From contig JAVKOQ010000076.1 of the NCBI GenBank assembly GCA_031835245.1, positions 91,001 through 155,000 of the forward strand: a stretch of 64,000 bases of DNA, read 5' to 3'. Position numbers and translations under genes: made by a program. Positions within the stretch are counted from its first letter, which is position 1; every line of letters starts with the position of its first letter. This document shows positions 1-13,803 of this stretch, one piece after another. Origin of the DNA: Balamuthia mandrillaris. Its lineage: Eukaryota; Discosea; Longamoebia; Balamuthiidae. A model generated the notes under the pieces. That model was not told the origin of the DNA and did not search any database. It was given only the letters and a program-made list of their open reading frames with translations.

Positions 1-2241
1 GCTCTTGGCGACAGCAACGCATTCATTTTCGATTTCAACGATGACTTTTCCTCGTCTTCCTCTTCCTCTTCTTCCTGATCCAACAGCAACAGTCCGCTTA
101 GGTTCAAGCTGAACGGATTCTTTTCTTTCGTCTTTTCTTTGGCTTTCTCCTTTTTGCTTTTCTTAAGCTTTGACTTTGCAGCTATCGCTGCCATCGCCTT
201 TCTCTTCTTCTCCCTCTTTTCCTCCTTCCTCTTTTCCTCTTTCTCCTTCTTTCTCTTTTTCTTGCTGCTGTCTTCTTCGTTTTGTAATTGTTGTGGCTGT
301 TGCAGATGTGGTGGAATGAGTTGTTTTTGTTGCATATGACGACAGACCTCCATTAGTTTCTCCATTTGTCTTTGTCTCTGTTCTTCGATGCGTTGAAGCT
401 TTTCTTGTTCTTCCAGTTGCTTCCTCCAACGTTGACGAACTTCTTCTAGCCGTTGAAGCTCTTCCGGTGTCAAAGGAGGTCTGTGACTTAGTTTTCTGAC
501 TTTCGTTGTTTGTTCACTAGCTTCTTCTTTGTCTCTTTCTTCGTTCTTACTAGTTGTCTCCTCTGCGACTACCGCAGCTTCTTCTTTCTCTTCGTTCATG
601 CTTTCTATTTGCTGTTGTTGTTCATCATCGTGGTCGTCGTCGCGTTCATGCCCCTTTTCTTCTTCATTTAATCGTTCAACAAGTTCATTTTCGTGTTCTT
701 CCTCTCCTTCTGCGTCTTCTTCTTGTTCTTCCTCTCTTGTAGCTTCTTTTTCCCCTTCTTCGTGCTTGTGAGGTACTGCTTCTACTTCTGGAGCTTCTGT
801 TTGTTCCTTAATAATGATGCCATGTCGTTCGTCTTCAATAGTAGCTATCAGTTCGTTTTCTTCAAAGTCTTCTCCTTGTTGCACTTCTTGCGTTGTTGTT
901 TTGCTTTCTTCTTGTTCCACCGCTCTTCTTTCTTCTTGTTCGTGTTCGTCTCTTTCTTCTTCTTCTTCTTCTTCTTCTTCTTCTTCTTCTACTTCTCCTC
1001 CTTTTTCTTGCTCTTGCTCTTGCTCTTGCTCTTGCTCTTGCTCTTGCTCTTGCTCTTGCTCTTGCTCTTGCTCTTGCTCTTGCTCTTGCTCTTGCTCTTG
1101 CTCTTGTCTCTGTTTGCTCTTGCTCTTGCTCTTGCTCTTGCTCTTGCTCTTGCTCTTGCTCTTGCTCTTGCTCTTGCTCTTGCTCTTGCTCTTGCTCTTC
1201 CTTTTGCTCTTCCTCTTGCTCTACCTCTTGCTCTTCCCCTTGGTCCTCTTGCGGTTGTTCTTGCTCTTGGTCCTCTTGCTCTTGCTTCTGTTGTTTCTCT
1301 TCCTTTTCCTCTTCCTCTTCCTCTTGTAGCTTCTCTTCCTCTTCCTCTTGCTCTTGTTGTTTCTCTTCTGCTTGTTGTTGTTCTTGTTGTTGTTCTTGTT
1401 CTTGTTGTTGTTGTTCTTGTCCTTGTCCTTCTTGTTCTTGTTGTTCTTGTTCTTGTTCTTGTTGTTCTTGTTCTTGTTCTTGTTCTTGTTCTTGTTCTTG
1501 TTCTTGTTCTTGTTCTTGTTCTTGTTCTTCTTTGTGTTGTTGCTCTTCTTGTTTTTCTTCCTCTTCTTTTTGTACTTCTTCTCCTCTTCCTTCTTCTTGC
1601 TCTCGTTCCATTTGTCCTCTTCCTTGGCCGTTTTCTTCTCCTTCTTCATCTGTACATATTTGTTGCGGCTCTGGTTCTGACACTGTTTCTTCTTTCTCAT
1701 GTTCTACTGCTTCTACCTTGTGGTCCAGTTCTTGTGTTTCGTTTTCCTTCTCTTCCTTCTCCTCCTTCTGTTCCTCCTCTTGTGTCTCTGACAGTTTCTT
1801 CTGTTCCTCCTCTCCTATCCGCGGTCCCTCTTGCCGTTCCTCCGTGCCTTCGTCGCCACTTCTATTATTCTCACTTTCTAGCACCATGAAGCCCTTTCCC
1901 TCTTCTGTGGCTTCTTCTTGCTGTTGTGGTCGGTCCTCTTCTGGAAGTTCCATCTCTTCTTTTTGTCTTCGTTCCTGGGCTCCAAGTTCTTCTTCCTCCA
2001 TCTGCCCTTCTCGTTCTGGCTCTTGTTTTTGTTCTTGTTCTTCCTCTTGTTTTTCTTCGTCCTCTTCTTCTTCTCCTCCTCCTCCTCCTGTTGTTTTTTC
2101 TTCAACAATTCTAATGCGGTCAAACATTTCCTCCGCGTCGTCGGTCTCGTTGACTACTGCTCCTCCCTCTTCTTCTTCCGTCGCGGCCTCCTCCCCCACA
2201 AGGGCGCCATTTTCCATTTCTTCTTCTTCTCCTCGTTCCAT
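1..2241 (-). CDS. Glu/Gln-rich low-complexity protein, 3' partial at left edge
   Basis: No family recognised. The reading starts at an ATG (2241-2239) and runs leftward out of the window with almost every residue E, Q, K, D or R. It opens with MERGEEEEMENG and then has long Gln-Glu alternations encoded by hexanucleotide arrays. Nearer the window edge it becomes a more normal charged sequence with a coiled-coil-like stretch (about 490-330) and a Lys-rich block (about 260-120). The composition predicts an extended, strongly acidic coiled-coil or disordered protein, possibly nuclear. One oddity stands out: the reading frame right of position 1116 and the frame left of 1106 differ, with the switch falling inside the hexamer array. 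Both sides look coding and no GT..AG intron fits there. It resembles in composition the acidic tail of the Nup133 homologue in this window, but I see no specific homology. Confidence 0.6.
1007..1200. repeat. Hexanucleotide CTCTTG array coding Gln-Glu repeats
   Basis: Two nearly perfect CTCTTG arrays (about 1007-1106 and 1116-1200) are separated by a 9-base interruption at 1107-1115. On the minus strand each unit reads CAA GAG, giving Gln-Glu. The two arrays are out of phase with one another, so a single frame reads Gln-Glu in one and Arg-Ala in the other. A looser array of TTGTTC (Glu-Gln with other codons) follows at about 1436-1530. Confidence 0.9.
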
Positions 2242-2620
2242 GGGGCTGGGTGCTGCAGGTTTCTATGAATTGGTACAGAAAAATTGCGTTACGGGTTACA
2301 CCGGCTTCTCCTCTTCTCTTTCTTTCTCCTTTATATTTTCCTTTTCGTATTTTTATTTCGGGTGGGGCGTTGTCATGTCGTCGTGAGTAATTTATTGACA
2401 TGACGTAAGCAGATCGGAGATTGATGATTCAAAACACAAATCAAAAATCAAAAATGGATGGTCTTATAATCTTTGCCCGGCCTTGGCATCCAAGCTCTCG
2501 TCCTCTCCTCTGTTCGGTATGCTCACTTCTCTCTCTCTTTTTAAAACTCTGCTTTACTCAAAGACACACCCGCATACAGACGCAGACTAAACATGAATTA
2601 ATACCAGCTAGGCGGTGGTG
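2242..2620. other. Spacer, promoter side of the E/Q-rich gene
   Basis: No coding sequence is supported here. It lies upstream of the E/Q-rich gene and downstream of the next minus-strand gene. A bZIP-like TGACGTAA sits at 2401-2408. I see no TATA box that I would defend. Confidence 0.4.
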
Positions 2621-3875
2621 TTAACAGGTTGATAACACTTCAATGATGAAGGCATTCGCCAAGTTGATGAGATCCTCGTCTTGTCCAGCGGCCAAGGAGA
2701 ATGGCTGGCGTTCTTCCATACGCTGCTTCTTGTGGGGCAATATGCAAGCGCGTTTCCTCAGAGCCCTTCTCCATCCAAAACGATTTCTGTGGAATTGTCG
2801 CTTCCTCTGGCACTGCTGCGAATCGATGGAGGTCGCTCTGGAAGTGAGGTTAGGAGGGAGGTCTTGCGGGTCATCTCCTGCTTCTGAAGGTACTGAGTCG
2901 TCCTCGATTTCTAGATGCTTTAGATTGGCAGGGATATCATAGGTGATACGTGATGATATCCAGAACCTGCGTTCTCTGCCACCGGAATGAAGAGAAAGCA
3001 TAAAAATGTCATCCTCACTGGGGCAGCATTGCACGGCCATCATTCGGCATCTGGGTACAGCTTCTGTTGGCAGTGGTTCCTCACCTCCTGCCAAATGCAG
3101 CCGCTGGGAATCCGGTTTAGGAGGTAGAGCAATGATTGAGAGTTTGGAAGTCATGTGGCGCAATTCCTGCGAATTGGTCGGCGTTAACCACAGAGGAAAA
3201 GCCATAACGTGTTGACTAAAACAAAAAATGAACTAGCATACTGAGATAAGTCCGTACCATAAGATATCTCGCTCTGGTGGGGCAGTAATAATGTTATCCG
3301 TGTTTTTCTTTGTTAAAAAAAATAGAATAATAAAAAGAAAACCAAAGCGCGTGAAGAGATGCATGAAGTAACGGCCAGTTTGCGCGCCAAAAGGGCGTTG
3401 TACCAAGGAAACCCTCATACACGGAAATCTCCGCACGGCAATCATTGGAGAATTTTCTCCACGGAGTTTCAACCTTTCGTCTCGTCGATATACAACTCCA
3501 ACCATCGTATCTCTCCCGGCCAAGAGAGCAATCTGGGGAAACAGATGGTAAAATGGACAAAACGGAGGTATCGAAGATTGCCAGGGTTACCATTCCGGAG
3601 GATTGGTGGGAACGCTCAGGTGGGGAGATTTGTAGATTGCCGATGAGGTTGCGTCCGTCCCCGGCTTGACCTTTGTTGAACATACTTTTGCTATCTGAAG
3701 CGATGTTCATACCCTGATACAGCACAGCGGAGGGAAAAACACCAACCCAAGAGGCTACCAACTCGGAGAACGGTGAACGCTTCTTGAGTCTCACGTCGCT
3801 GGAATAACAATTTCGAAAAAATCCGAATAAACGCAAAATGACGGAAAAAAATCGAAGAAAACGAAAACTATCCAC
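2621..3875 (-). CDS. Unrecognised multi-exon protein
   Basis: I do not recognise the family. The last exon (about 3214-2621) is a clean 190-residue reading containing LSIIALPPKPDSQRL and a basic Arg-rich stretch near its end. A small intron precedes it (donor GTACGG, acceptor TTTTAG, about 3215-3257) and joins in frame to an upstream exon ending in APPERDIL. Further upstream (about 3800-3400) a reading with NIASDSKSMFNKGQAGDG and ISPPERSHQSSG probably belongs to the same gene, but I could not fix the intervening junction or a convincing ATG. The 104-bp gap to the hydroxylase gene at 3980 suggests a shared bidirectional promoter. Gene existence is likely; exact structure is uncertain. Confidence 0.4.
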
Positions 3876-3979
3876 AATACTAACACAAATTAGGAGAAAA
3901 AATGAACATTATCGTTAATAATTGTTAACATCTGAGAGATGAAAGAATAGACAAAAAGAAAAGAAAAGAAAGCGAAAGT

Positions 3980-4642
3980 ATGGAAGCTTCCTCTTCCTCT
4001 TCTTCTTCTTCTTGCCTAGCCGCCGCCGTCCTTTCTGCCAGGACAAGCAAAAAAGTAGAACAGCCAGAGTTTCAGGGCAAGTACTTCCCTCCCGTCTACG
4101 TCGCTCCGGAGGGGCAGGCGTTTCCGCCGCTCGAGCACGCCGGCCGGCCGCTGCGCAAATCGCAGGTCGATGGGCTGCAGGAGGACAACGTCTTCCTCAT
4201 CGACGACGTGCTCTCTCCCGCCGAGTGCCGAGCCCTCATAGAGCGTGGGGAGGGCAACGGCTTCGAGCCGGCCACCGTGTGGTCCGTCGAGCACGAGGAC
4301 AACGTTGTGCGAAAGGACGTCCGAGACAACCAGCGGGTCTTGGAGAAGTTCCCTGCCTTGTCGGAAGCGCTTTGGAAGTTGGTGGCACCGCTGTTGCCTC
4401 CTGTTGTTGGTTCGTCCTGTGGAAGCACCTCCCTTTTTTGCGTCCTCTCTCTCAGACTGCTCACCTCACCTCGCTTTCTGCCGTGCTAAGCAGAAGGAAG
4501 AACGGCCGTCGGACTCTTTCCTCTATTCCGGGTACCGACCCTTTCTCTCTTTGGCTTCATTTACACACGTCTTCTCTCGTTCTTCCTTTCTCTTGTTCTC
4601 TTCTCTGCTTCTCTCGTTCTTTTGTTCGCTATTCTCACTTCT

Positions 4643-4675
<33 letters not shown>

Positions 4676-5083
4676 TCGAAACAGTTCTACAAGTATGAAA
4701 AGGGCCAAAACTTTGCACCGCACGTGGATTCTGTGGTCTACCCGGAGCCAGAAGAAGGGAAAGAGGACCTCCCGCCGCAACAACAGAGCCACTTCACATT
4801 CATACTTTACCTCAACGACGACTTTGAAGGCGGCGCCACTCGTTTTCCTCAACTTTCTTGTTCTTCTTCTTCTTCTTCTTCTTCTTCTTCTTCTTCTTCT
4901 TCAACAACAACACAGACAGAAAAAACAAGCGAAGGAGTAGATATCAAACCCAAAACAGGAAGAGCGTTGGTCTTTCGTCACGAGAACTTGCATCAAGGCA
5001 TGGCCGTTCTACAGGGCATCAAGTACCTCGTTCGCACCGACGTCATGTATTCTGTGTCTTCTCTCTCTTCTTCGACACAATGA
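3980..5083 (+). CDS. Prolyl-4-hydroxylase-like 2-oxoglutarate/Fe(II) dioxygenase
   Basis: Predicted to hydroxylate a protein side chain (prolyl 4-hydroxylase alpha-like fold) using 2-oxoglutarate, O2 and Fe(II). Exon 1 (3980 to about 4408) carries the N-terminal part, with VFLIDDVLSPAECRALIERG. An intron rich in CT follows, possibly holding a tiny extra exon near 4490-4528. The last exon resumes at 4684 with FYKYEKGQNFAPHVDS. The visible active site is the His-x-Asp of APHVDS, the strand FTFILYLNDDFEGGATRF, and the distal His in FRHENLHQG with a following KYLVRTDVMY. A run of about 15 serines coded by a TTC/TCT microsatellite (4861-4902) interrupts the loop between core strands. No signal peptide is seen, so a cytosolic or nuclear role is more likely than a collagen-type ER role. 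A second family member lies at 39679-41642. Confidence 0.85.
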
Positions 5084-5166
5084 CAAAGAAAGAACAAGAT
5101 AAAGATGCAACTGCGTTTTGTTTCTTTTCTATGGAACAGAAATGAAGTTTAGCAAACTCGGGCTGA

Positions 5167-5677
5167 CTACAGATAGATAGAAGAGTAATCAGAGGAATTG
5201 TAGTAAGGCCTGGAGCCTCTGCCACCAGCCGCCCTTCCTCCCCCTCTTCCTCCAGTACTTCTTCCTCCTCCTCGTCCTCCAGCTCTTCTCCCATTCGTTC
5301 CTCCTGTTGATCCCGAAAGATTGTTACTCGAGTTGGACCTTCGAAGAGTGGAAGAGGAAGAAGTCAAGCTGTCTCTTCGTTTGGCTCTGTTGGTGAGGTT
5401 CTTCAAGTTCTTGTCGATGAGGTCGTGAAGGAGCGAGTACATGTTGCTAAAGTCACGAATCCATCGCTCCATCGACATGCGTTGCTCCTCGTCCATGCGG
5501 GGCAGCGCTCGCTCAAAGTCCTCCACGGCGGGATGCCTTTGCTCGTGCTCGATGAGCAAGGCGCGGTGCACCAGGAAGCCTTGAAGCGTGCTGAGGATGA
5601 TTTGGCCGGACATGGTTACCACTTCCATCTCTGATACTATTTCCAGCTGTTTTTTTTTTAAATATTTGTGTGTGAAT

Positions 5678-5758
<81 letters not shown>

Positions 5759-5783
5759 AGAGAAAGAGAATGAAAAAGAGAAT

Positions 5784-5828
<45 letters not shown>

Positions 5829-6948
5829 AAGAAAAGAATACTAACCTGTACAGCGGATTCAAAGTTTTGAGCATGGCTGACGGGCGCGATGTTGAAGCAG
5901 ACCCACGTCCGAACGGTGCTCACCATCTCCATCAGCTCCACCACTTCACGCTTCAGCAGCGCCACCAGCTCCAACGTTCGGTCGTTGGAAGGATGAAGCG
6001 CCACTGCTTCCTCTCCCCTCTTGTTTTCTTTTTCTTTCTCCTTTTCTTCTTCTTCTTCTTCTTCTTCTTCTTCTTCTTCTTCTTCTTCTTCTTCTTCTTC
6101 TTCTTCTTCTTCTTCTTCTTCTTCTGCTTTTCTTGATTGTGAGGGAAGAACGTGTTTCTCTTCCGCAGCTCTCTCTTTGATGAATTGCTGAAACGTTGAT
6201 ATACAAAGCGTGAGCTTGGGAGCAGTAAAGAAGAAAGAAGAAAGAAGAGAGCAAAGCAGCAAAGAAGAAAGAAGAATGAAGAAGCAAAATAGAGAAGAGA
6301 AGAGAAGCAGGCAAGAAGGAAAGAGAAAGAAAGGAGCAAAGAAGCGAAAGACAGTTAAACCTTCCACAACAAGTCCAAACGCAGCATCTTTTGTGGCATT
6401 CGCGTGTGAATAATGTCCAGCGTGTCTTTGGTCATCTGGTGGCGCAGGTCGCTGAGGTGACGGGCCTCCGGAGTGTTGGCCGACTCTTCCACGATGCGCA
6501 CCAGACGCAACCTCTCCTCCTCATAGCTTGCCTCCTCCTCTTTCGCTTTCTCCTCCGCTGCTTGGCTCTGCTGCTTCTTTGGCTTTCTCTGCTTCTTCTT
6601 TTTCTTCTTATTCTTCGGGGTTTGCTGTTGATCCGCTTTGTCCTCCGAGGTTTGTGGTGGTTGGTGTCCTCCTTTCGGCTTTTGCTCCGTTTTGTGGTGA
6701 CCCTTGTGGTTGGCTCCTTCTTGCTCTTGTTTATTCTTGCTGTTCTCTTGGGCTGCGGCGGCCTCCTCCCCAGCAATCCTTGCCCTCTTGTTTTGTTTGG
6801 CCTCCGAATTATTATTATTATTTTTACTTTTCACTGCGGCGGAAGCTCCTTTTTTCTTTCCTTTTGTCTGAGCTTTATGCTGGTCAGCAGTCGAAGCCTT
6901 GTTGCCTTCCGTCTCGCTCGGTTCCCTCTTTCTTTTGTTGCTACTCAT
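5167..6948 (-). CDS. PSME3: PA28gamma (11S/REG) proteasome activator homologue
   Basis: Homologue of the nuclear PA28gamma ring that caps 20S proteasomes and opens the gate for ATP-independent degradation. Three exons are read: 6948-6361, 6187-5846 and 5646-5167. Family matches are HLSDLRHQMTKDTLDI and LDLLWK (helix 1 end), REVVELMEMVSTVRTW leading to the activation loop APVSHAQNFESAVQ, and the C-terminal helical hairpin with RMDEEQRMSMERWIRDFSN then YSLLHDLIDKNL. The protein, about 475 residues, is nearly twice the usual 250. It has a Lys/Ala-rich N-terminal extension, a poly-Glu tract in the variable loop (6045-6125), and a Gly-Arg-rich tail. The extreme C-terminus is SSIYL, resembling the short hydrophobic/aromatic ends that dock PA28 into 20S pockets. 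It is divergent with the NADH dehydrogenase gene. Confidence 0.88.
5683..5825. repeat. GA/CT microsatellite in PA28gamma intron 2
   Basis: About 140 bp of mostly GA dinucleotides with AAAGAGAAAGAGAATGA interruptions, lying between exon 2 and exon 3. Read on the minus strand it forms an extended pyrimidine tract before the acceptor at 5647. Confidence 0.85.
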
Positions 6949-7187
6949 CTCTCTTCTTTTCTTCTCTTCTTCGTTGCTCTATTTATTGTAGACAGTTTCG
7001 GAGATCCTAATATTGCGGACACTGATGACATCATTATTTATGTGGACACTCGTGACATCAGCAGATGAGAATCTGTAGACATATTTTTGCGGACTATGAT
7101 GACATCATTATCTTTGTAGCCCTCGTAATCACGTCGTCTTGGGACATTCATTTCATTTAACGGCAAATAAAGAATAAATAAGACCAG
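6949..7187. promoter_or_regulatory. Bidirectional promoter with three TGACATCA motifs
   Basis: This 239-bp spacer separates the divergent PA28gamma and NADH dehydrogenase genes. TGACATCA, one base away from the CRE/ATF palindrome, occurs at 7026-7033, 7053-7060 and 7100-7107. Two of the copies sit in a longer shared context, GATGACATCATTAT. Repeats of GCGGAC and GGACACT flank them. I infer a bZIP-type regulator acting on both genes. Confidence 0.5.
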
Positions 7188-10049
<2,862 letters not shown>

Positions 10050-10098
10050 ACAAAAAACAAACATCCTTCCTTCAATGTAATGTTATTCTTTCTTGTCT

Positions 10099-13000
10099 TT
10101 ACTCAAGTTTCATTGCTGTATCGTTGTCATCACCGAGTTGCTTCAATATATTCGTCAACCGTTGCAACAACACATCTCTTCTTGCTTCTTCCATCGTCGA
10201 AAATCGTTTGGCCAAACGACGCACCAACTCGCGATACAGCAATAACGAAGGGAGCAACTCTGTCGGACCAACATTGTAATGTATCCACTCCGAAGGGAAC
10301 GACTCCATGACCCGTTCGCACATTCTTACCAACAGCAGTTCTGTTTGTGGGTTGTGAGTGTTGTCGAGAGTTGTTTCCAGTTTGCGAAGAAATGGGATCA
10401 ATTCTGGATTGAGTATCTTGTCGAGGCATAATGCTTGTAACGCCCGATTGGAGAGAGATTTATGGAATGATGCTATGTTCTTCAGCAACTAAAAGTTTAA
10501 AGTGAGACATGAAGAAAGGAAAAGAGGAATAGGAAGAAAGAAGCAAGCAAAGAAGTGGAAAACAAACCTTGAGAGTACGCCAAAAGGAAGAAAGTGCAAG
10601 GCTGTAGGCAGGACTGGAGGGATCTTCTTCGAGCAGAAGGGGAAGCACGCGCACTTGTTGAATGGCAGCTTGCATCGTCACTACGATAGGAGCACAAATG
10701 TTCTGTACGTTTAAATAGAAAACGATAAGAGGGTAAGAAAACAAACATGAGAAAGAGAGAAAACGAGACAGCAGGAAAAAATAAAGGCAAACCTTGATTT
10801 CTTTGTCACTACGGAGATGTGGCATAATCTGTTCAAGGAGAGTTCTAGCAAAGTCGGTTTGAGAGGGGGAGAACGGATCCCATGCGTGCGTAAATAGCTC
10901 TTTGGTTTTTGGGACGATCACTCGACGCACCAACACGGACACCAAAGCATAGTCTTTGCTGGAATGAATGCCTTGTACTTTTTGTTGCTCTTGTTCCTCT
11001 TTCTTCATTGTATCCTTTTCCTTCTCTTCTTTTTGTTGTATTTCAGCATCCTCTTCTTTGCCATAATCCTCCAACAAACGATACCAATTCATGCGCTGAA
11101 AAGAACTGTTCCAAACAGCCTCTTCTTTCGTTGTAGGTTTCTCCTCTTTCTCCATTTCTTGTTTGCGTTCTTTCCCACGACGTGCCAAGAAGAAAGGATC
11201 CCAAGCCAACGTTTCCAACGTTGCTAACGGAGCGCAAATGTCGGCGATACTGATGTAAGCAAACGACTTGAGGTAATCATCGCTGTAGTTACGAAGCCAA
11301 TAGCTGAACCTTCGTTTGATGTGCAGCAAAGAACAAAACTCGGGCAAAGCGTCATCAAACAAACCGTTTGCAAGAGAAAGTATTTCGTCTCGTTCCACCG
11401 CATACTCTCTCATTGCTTGTCTATAGTCTTCTTCGTCTTCGTCTTCTTCTTCACTGGTCCATCCTTCGTCTTCTTGTTGACGCGCTGGTCTTCTTTCAGC
11501 CCTTTCTCTTCTTCGTTTCTCTCTCATTTCTCTTCGTCGCTCTTTCCTGGTTTGTTCCATTGCGTTTTTGTCTCTTCCAAATTCATCCAACTCGACATTT
11601 TTCTTGGAGCCACGTTCTTCTGAGTGTTTGCTCTTGGTAACGTCCTCGATTGTTTCTTCTATATCACGTTGTCTTGCTTTCTTCCGTTCTACATAATGTT
11701 CCAATCGTATCTTATCCATTTCTACATCGTATTCAGATATTTGTGGCATCTGTTTAAAAAAAAGAGCAAAAGATTCAGATATTTTGTTTAAGAAAAAGAG
11801 AAGGTGAAGTTAGAAAAGAGAGAAAAAAGTAAAAGAAGAGAATGGCAATAATAGAGAAGAGAAAGAAACCTTTTCTTTTAAGCAATCTAACAGGTCAAGT
11901 ACGTATTCTTTTAGCTCTTGATAGTAAACGTACTGCTGCGACAAAAAGTCCATTCGCTGCTGCGTAGTGTCAATAGTTGTGGCAGATGTTTTTAGTGTAT
12001 CTTCGATTTGCTGCAGTTTTTTCTCGTGTTTGCTGGTGTTCAACTGCATTGTGTTCAATCCTTGTTTAAGCTTCTCAACAATCTGTTGTACTGTTGGTGT
12101 TGCTCTCGCTTGTGCCTGTGCTTGTGCCGTAGCTAAGATTTTTTCAGATGGATCAGCAATTTTAAGAGGGAGAGGGAGAGGAAAAGAAGAAGAACAAGAA
12201 GGAAAGACAGAAAGAAACGAAAAGAACATACCTGCACCTACGCCTTCCCGAAGACCATGACGAATGGCGGCAGCAGCAGCAGCATTCGAGGAAGAGGGTA
12301 GTTGCAAGAATAGTCCATCCTCATCCATTAACATTTTCACTCCATCCTCACCATCCTCCTCATCCATCATTGAAATGGCGCCCATGGCAAGTTCCACAGC
12401 CTCAGAGCCCACTTCCTTTCCTCTCACTCCTTTTTTCAGTTGTTCCAACTCCCATCTCTCCAATTCCTCATCTTCGCTAGAGTCTTCTTTTTCTTCTTCA
12501 TCCTCTTCTTCGTCACTCGCCCTCTTCTGTTGTCGTTCCTCTCTTCGCCGGTCTCTTTCGATCTCATCATAGAGAGACCTCCGTTGAAGGCGTTTTTGTC
12601 GTCGTTCCATCTCTTTGGGGTCACCAAAGGCTATTCTAGTACCAGCTTGATCCTCAAACACAACAGCATCATCGCCGTCTGCCTCTTCCGAGTCTGAGTC
12701 AGAGTCTCGTATCAAACGTTGATTGACTCGTTTGGAGTCTTGTTTTGTGCTGTTCAAAGGGATAAACTCTTCCTCTGCTCTCTTATTTCCTCCTACTTCT
12801 CGCGGTTCCTTTGCTTCTTCGTCTGCAGTGAGGATGTTGCCATATGTTCTCATTCTCTCTCGTTTTGCTCGTGCTCTCTCTATCTCTTCTTTCTTAGGAA
12901 TGATGGGCACAGCGTCGTACAAAAACTCTCCTCCGCTCTTCTCCTCATCTTCTTTTTCTGCATCTGTCATCACCATTGTTGTCGTCGTTGCCGTTGTTGT

Positions 13001-13803
13001 ACTTCGTTCAGCTGCGATAGAAGAATGAGAAGAAGGACGAGAGGGCTGCACTGAACTGCTAAAGTAAAACGTGTTGGAGTTGTGTCGAAGAGCGGCCAGT
13101 TTTTCGGGAGTGTACTCTCCCACTTGGGAGCGTTGAAGAAGGGAGGCTGGAATGACGCTTGGCCGCTCGTTGGAAGAGGCAGTTGCAGTCTCTGTGTTTG
13201 GCTGTTTAGCAGCTCTGTTTGTTTTGCAAGAGAAAGAGCGAGTTATTAAACAGAAGAAAAGCAGAGCAGGAAGGGACAAGAGAATGAGAGAGCATGAGAG
13301 CAAGGAGAGAGGAGCAGGGAACGAGAGAAGAGAGGAGGAGAGAGAGCAGCGAAAGAGAAGAGAGAGAGAGAGAAGAGGGAAGCAGATAACGAGAAAAGAA
13401 AAAAGAAAAAGGAGAAGAAGAAGTATGAAGAAAAGAAGGACGGGCGAAACGGTTACCTCATAAACTTGCGGGCTCTGGTTGAGGCAGAGGAATCCTTCTT
13501 TTTCACATCTTGTGGCGTTTGGAAAGGCGTTTTTTTCCTGCTGACACTCTCGACGACCTCCTCCTCATCGCCAAAGCTCAAAGCGCTGCTGCTGCTCTTT
13601 TTCTCTCTGCGTTGCTGTCGCGATTTGTTTCTGTTGTTGAACCTCTTCTCCACTCGCTGAACTGCAGCGGAGTCCTCGTCCTCTTTCTCTTCCTGTCGTT
13701 GTGGCGTTTGCTCCTCCTTTCCCTCTTCTTCCTCCTCCTCCTCCTCCTCCTGTCCAACCACTCTTTTGCGCAACTGTTTCCTGCGTGGGCGTATCGGCAA
13801 CAT
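10099..13803 (-). CDS. PAXBP1: PAXBP1/GCFC1-like (GC-rich sequence DNA-binding factor) protein
   Basis: Homologue of the GCFC family (PAXBP1, GCF, TFIP11-related), linked to spliceosome assembly or disassembly and chromatin. The ATG at 13803 starts MLPIRPRRKQLRKR, the usual basic N-terminus, followed by acidic and Lys/Arg blocks. Further family landmarks are GEYTPEKLAALRHN, the RAKRERM segment, YVYYQELKEYVLDLLDCLKEK (the diagnostic motif before the GCFC domain), EEDYRQAMREYAVERDEIL, then FSYWLRNYSDDYLKSFAYIS and ICAPLATLETLAWDPFF. The C-terminal half holds helical repeats ending near ILKQLGDDND. At least six exons occur, with introns near 13455-13217, 12241-12137, 11872-11750, 10797-10700 and 10567-10489. 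Several exon ends are certain to a few bases only. The upstream spacer carries a GTCGAC cluster. Confidence 0.85.

Noticed and set aside
693-2386. Long Leu/Phe-, Ser/Cys- and Arg/Ala-rich plus-strand and alternative frames
   Set aside because: Shadows of CTCTTG and TTC repeats; the minus-strand E/Q frame has normal charged flanks and an ATG.
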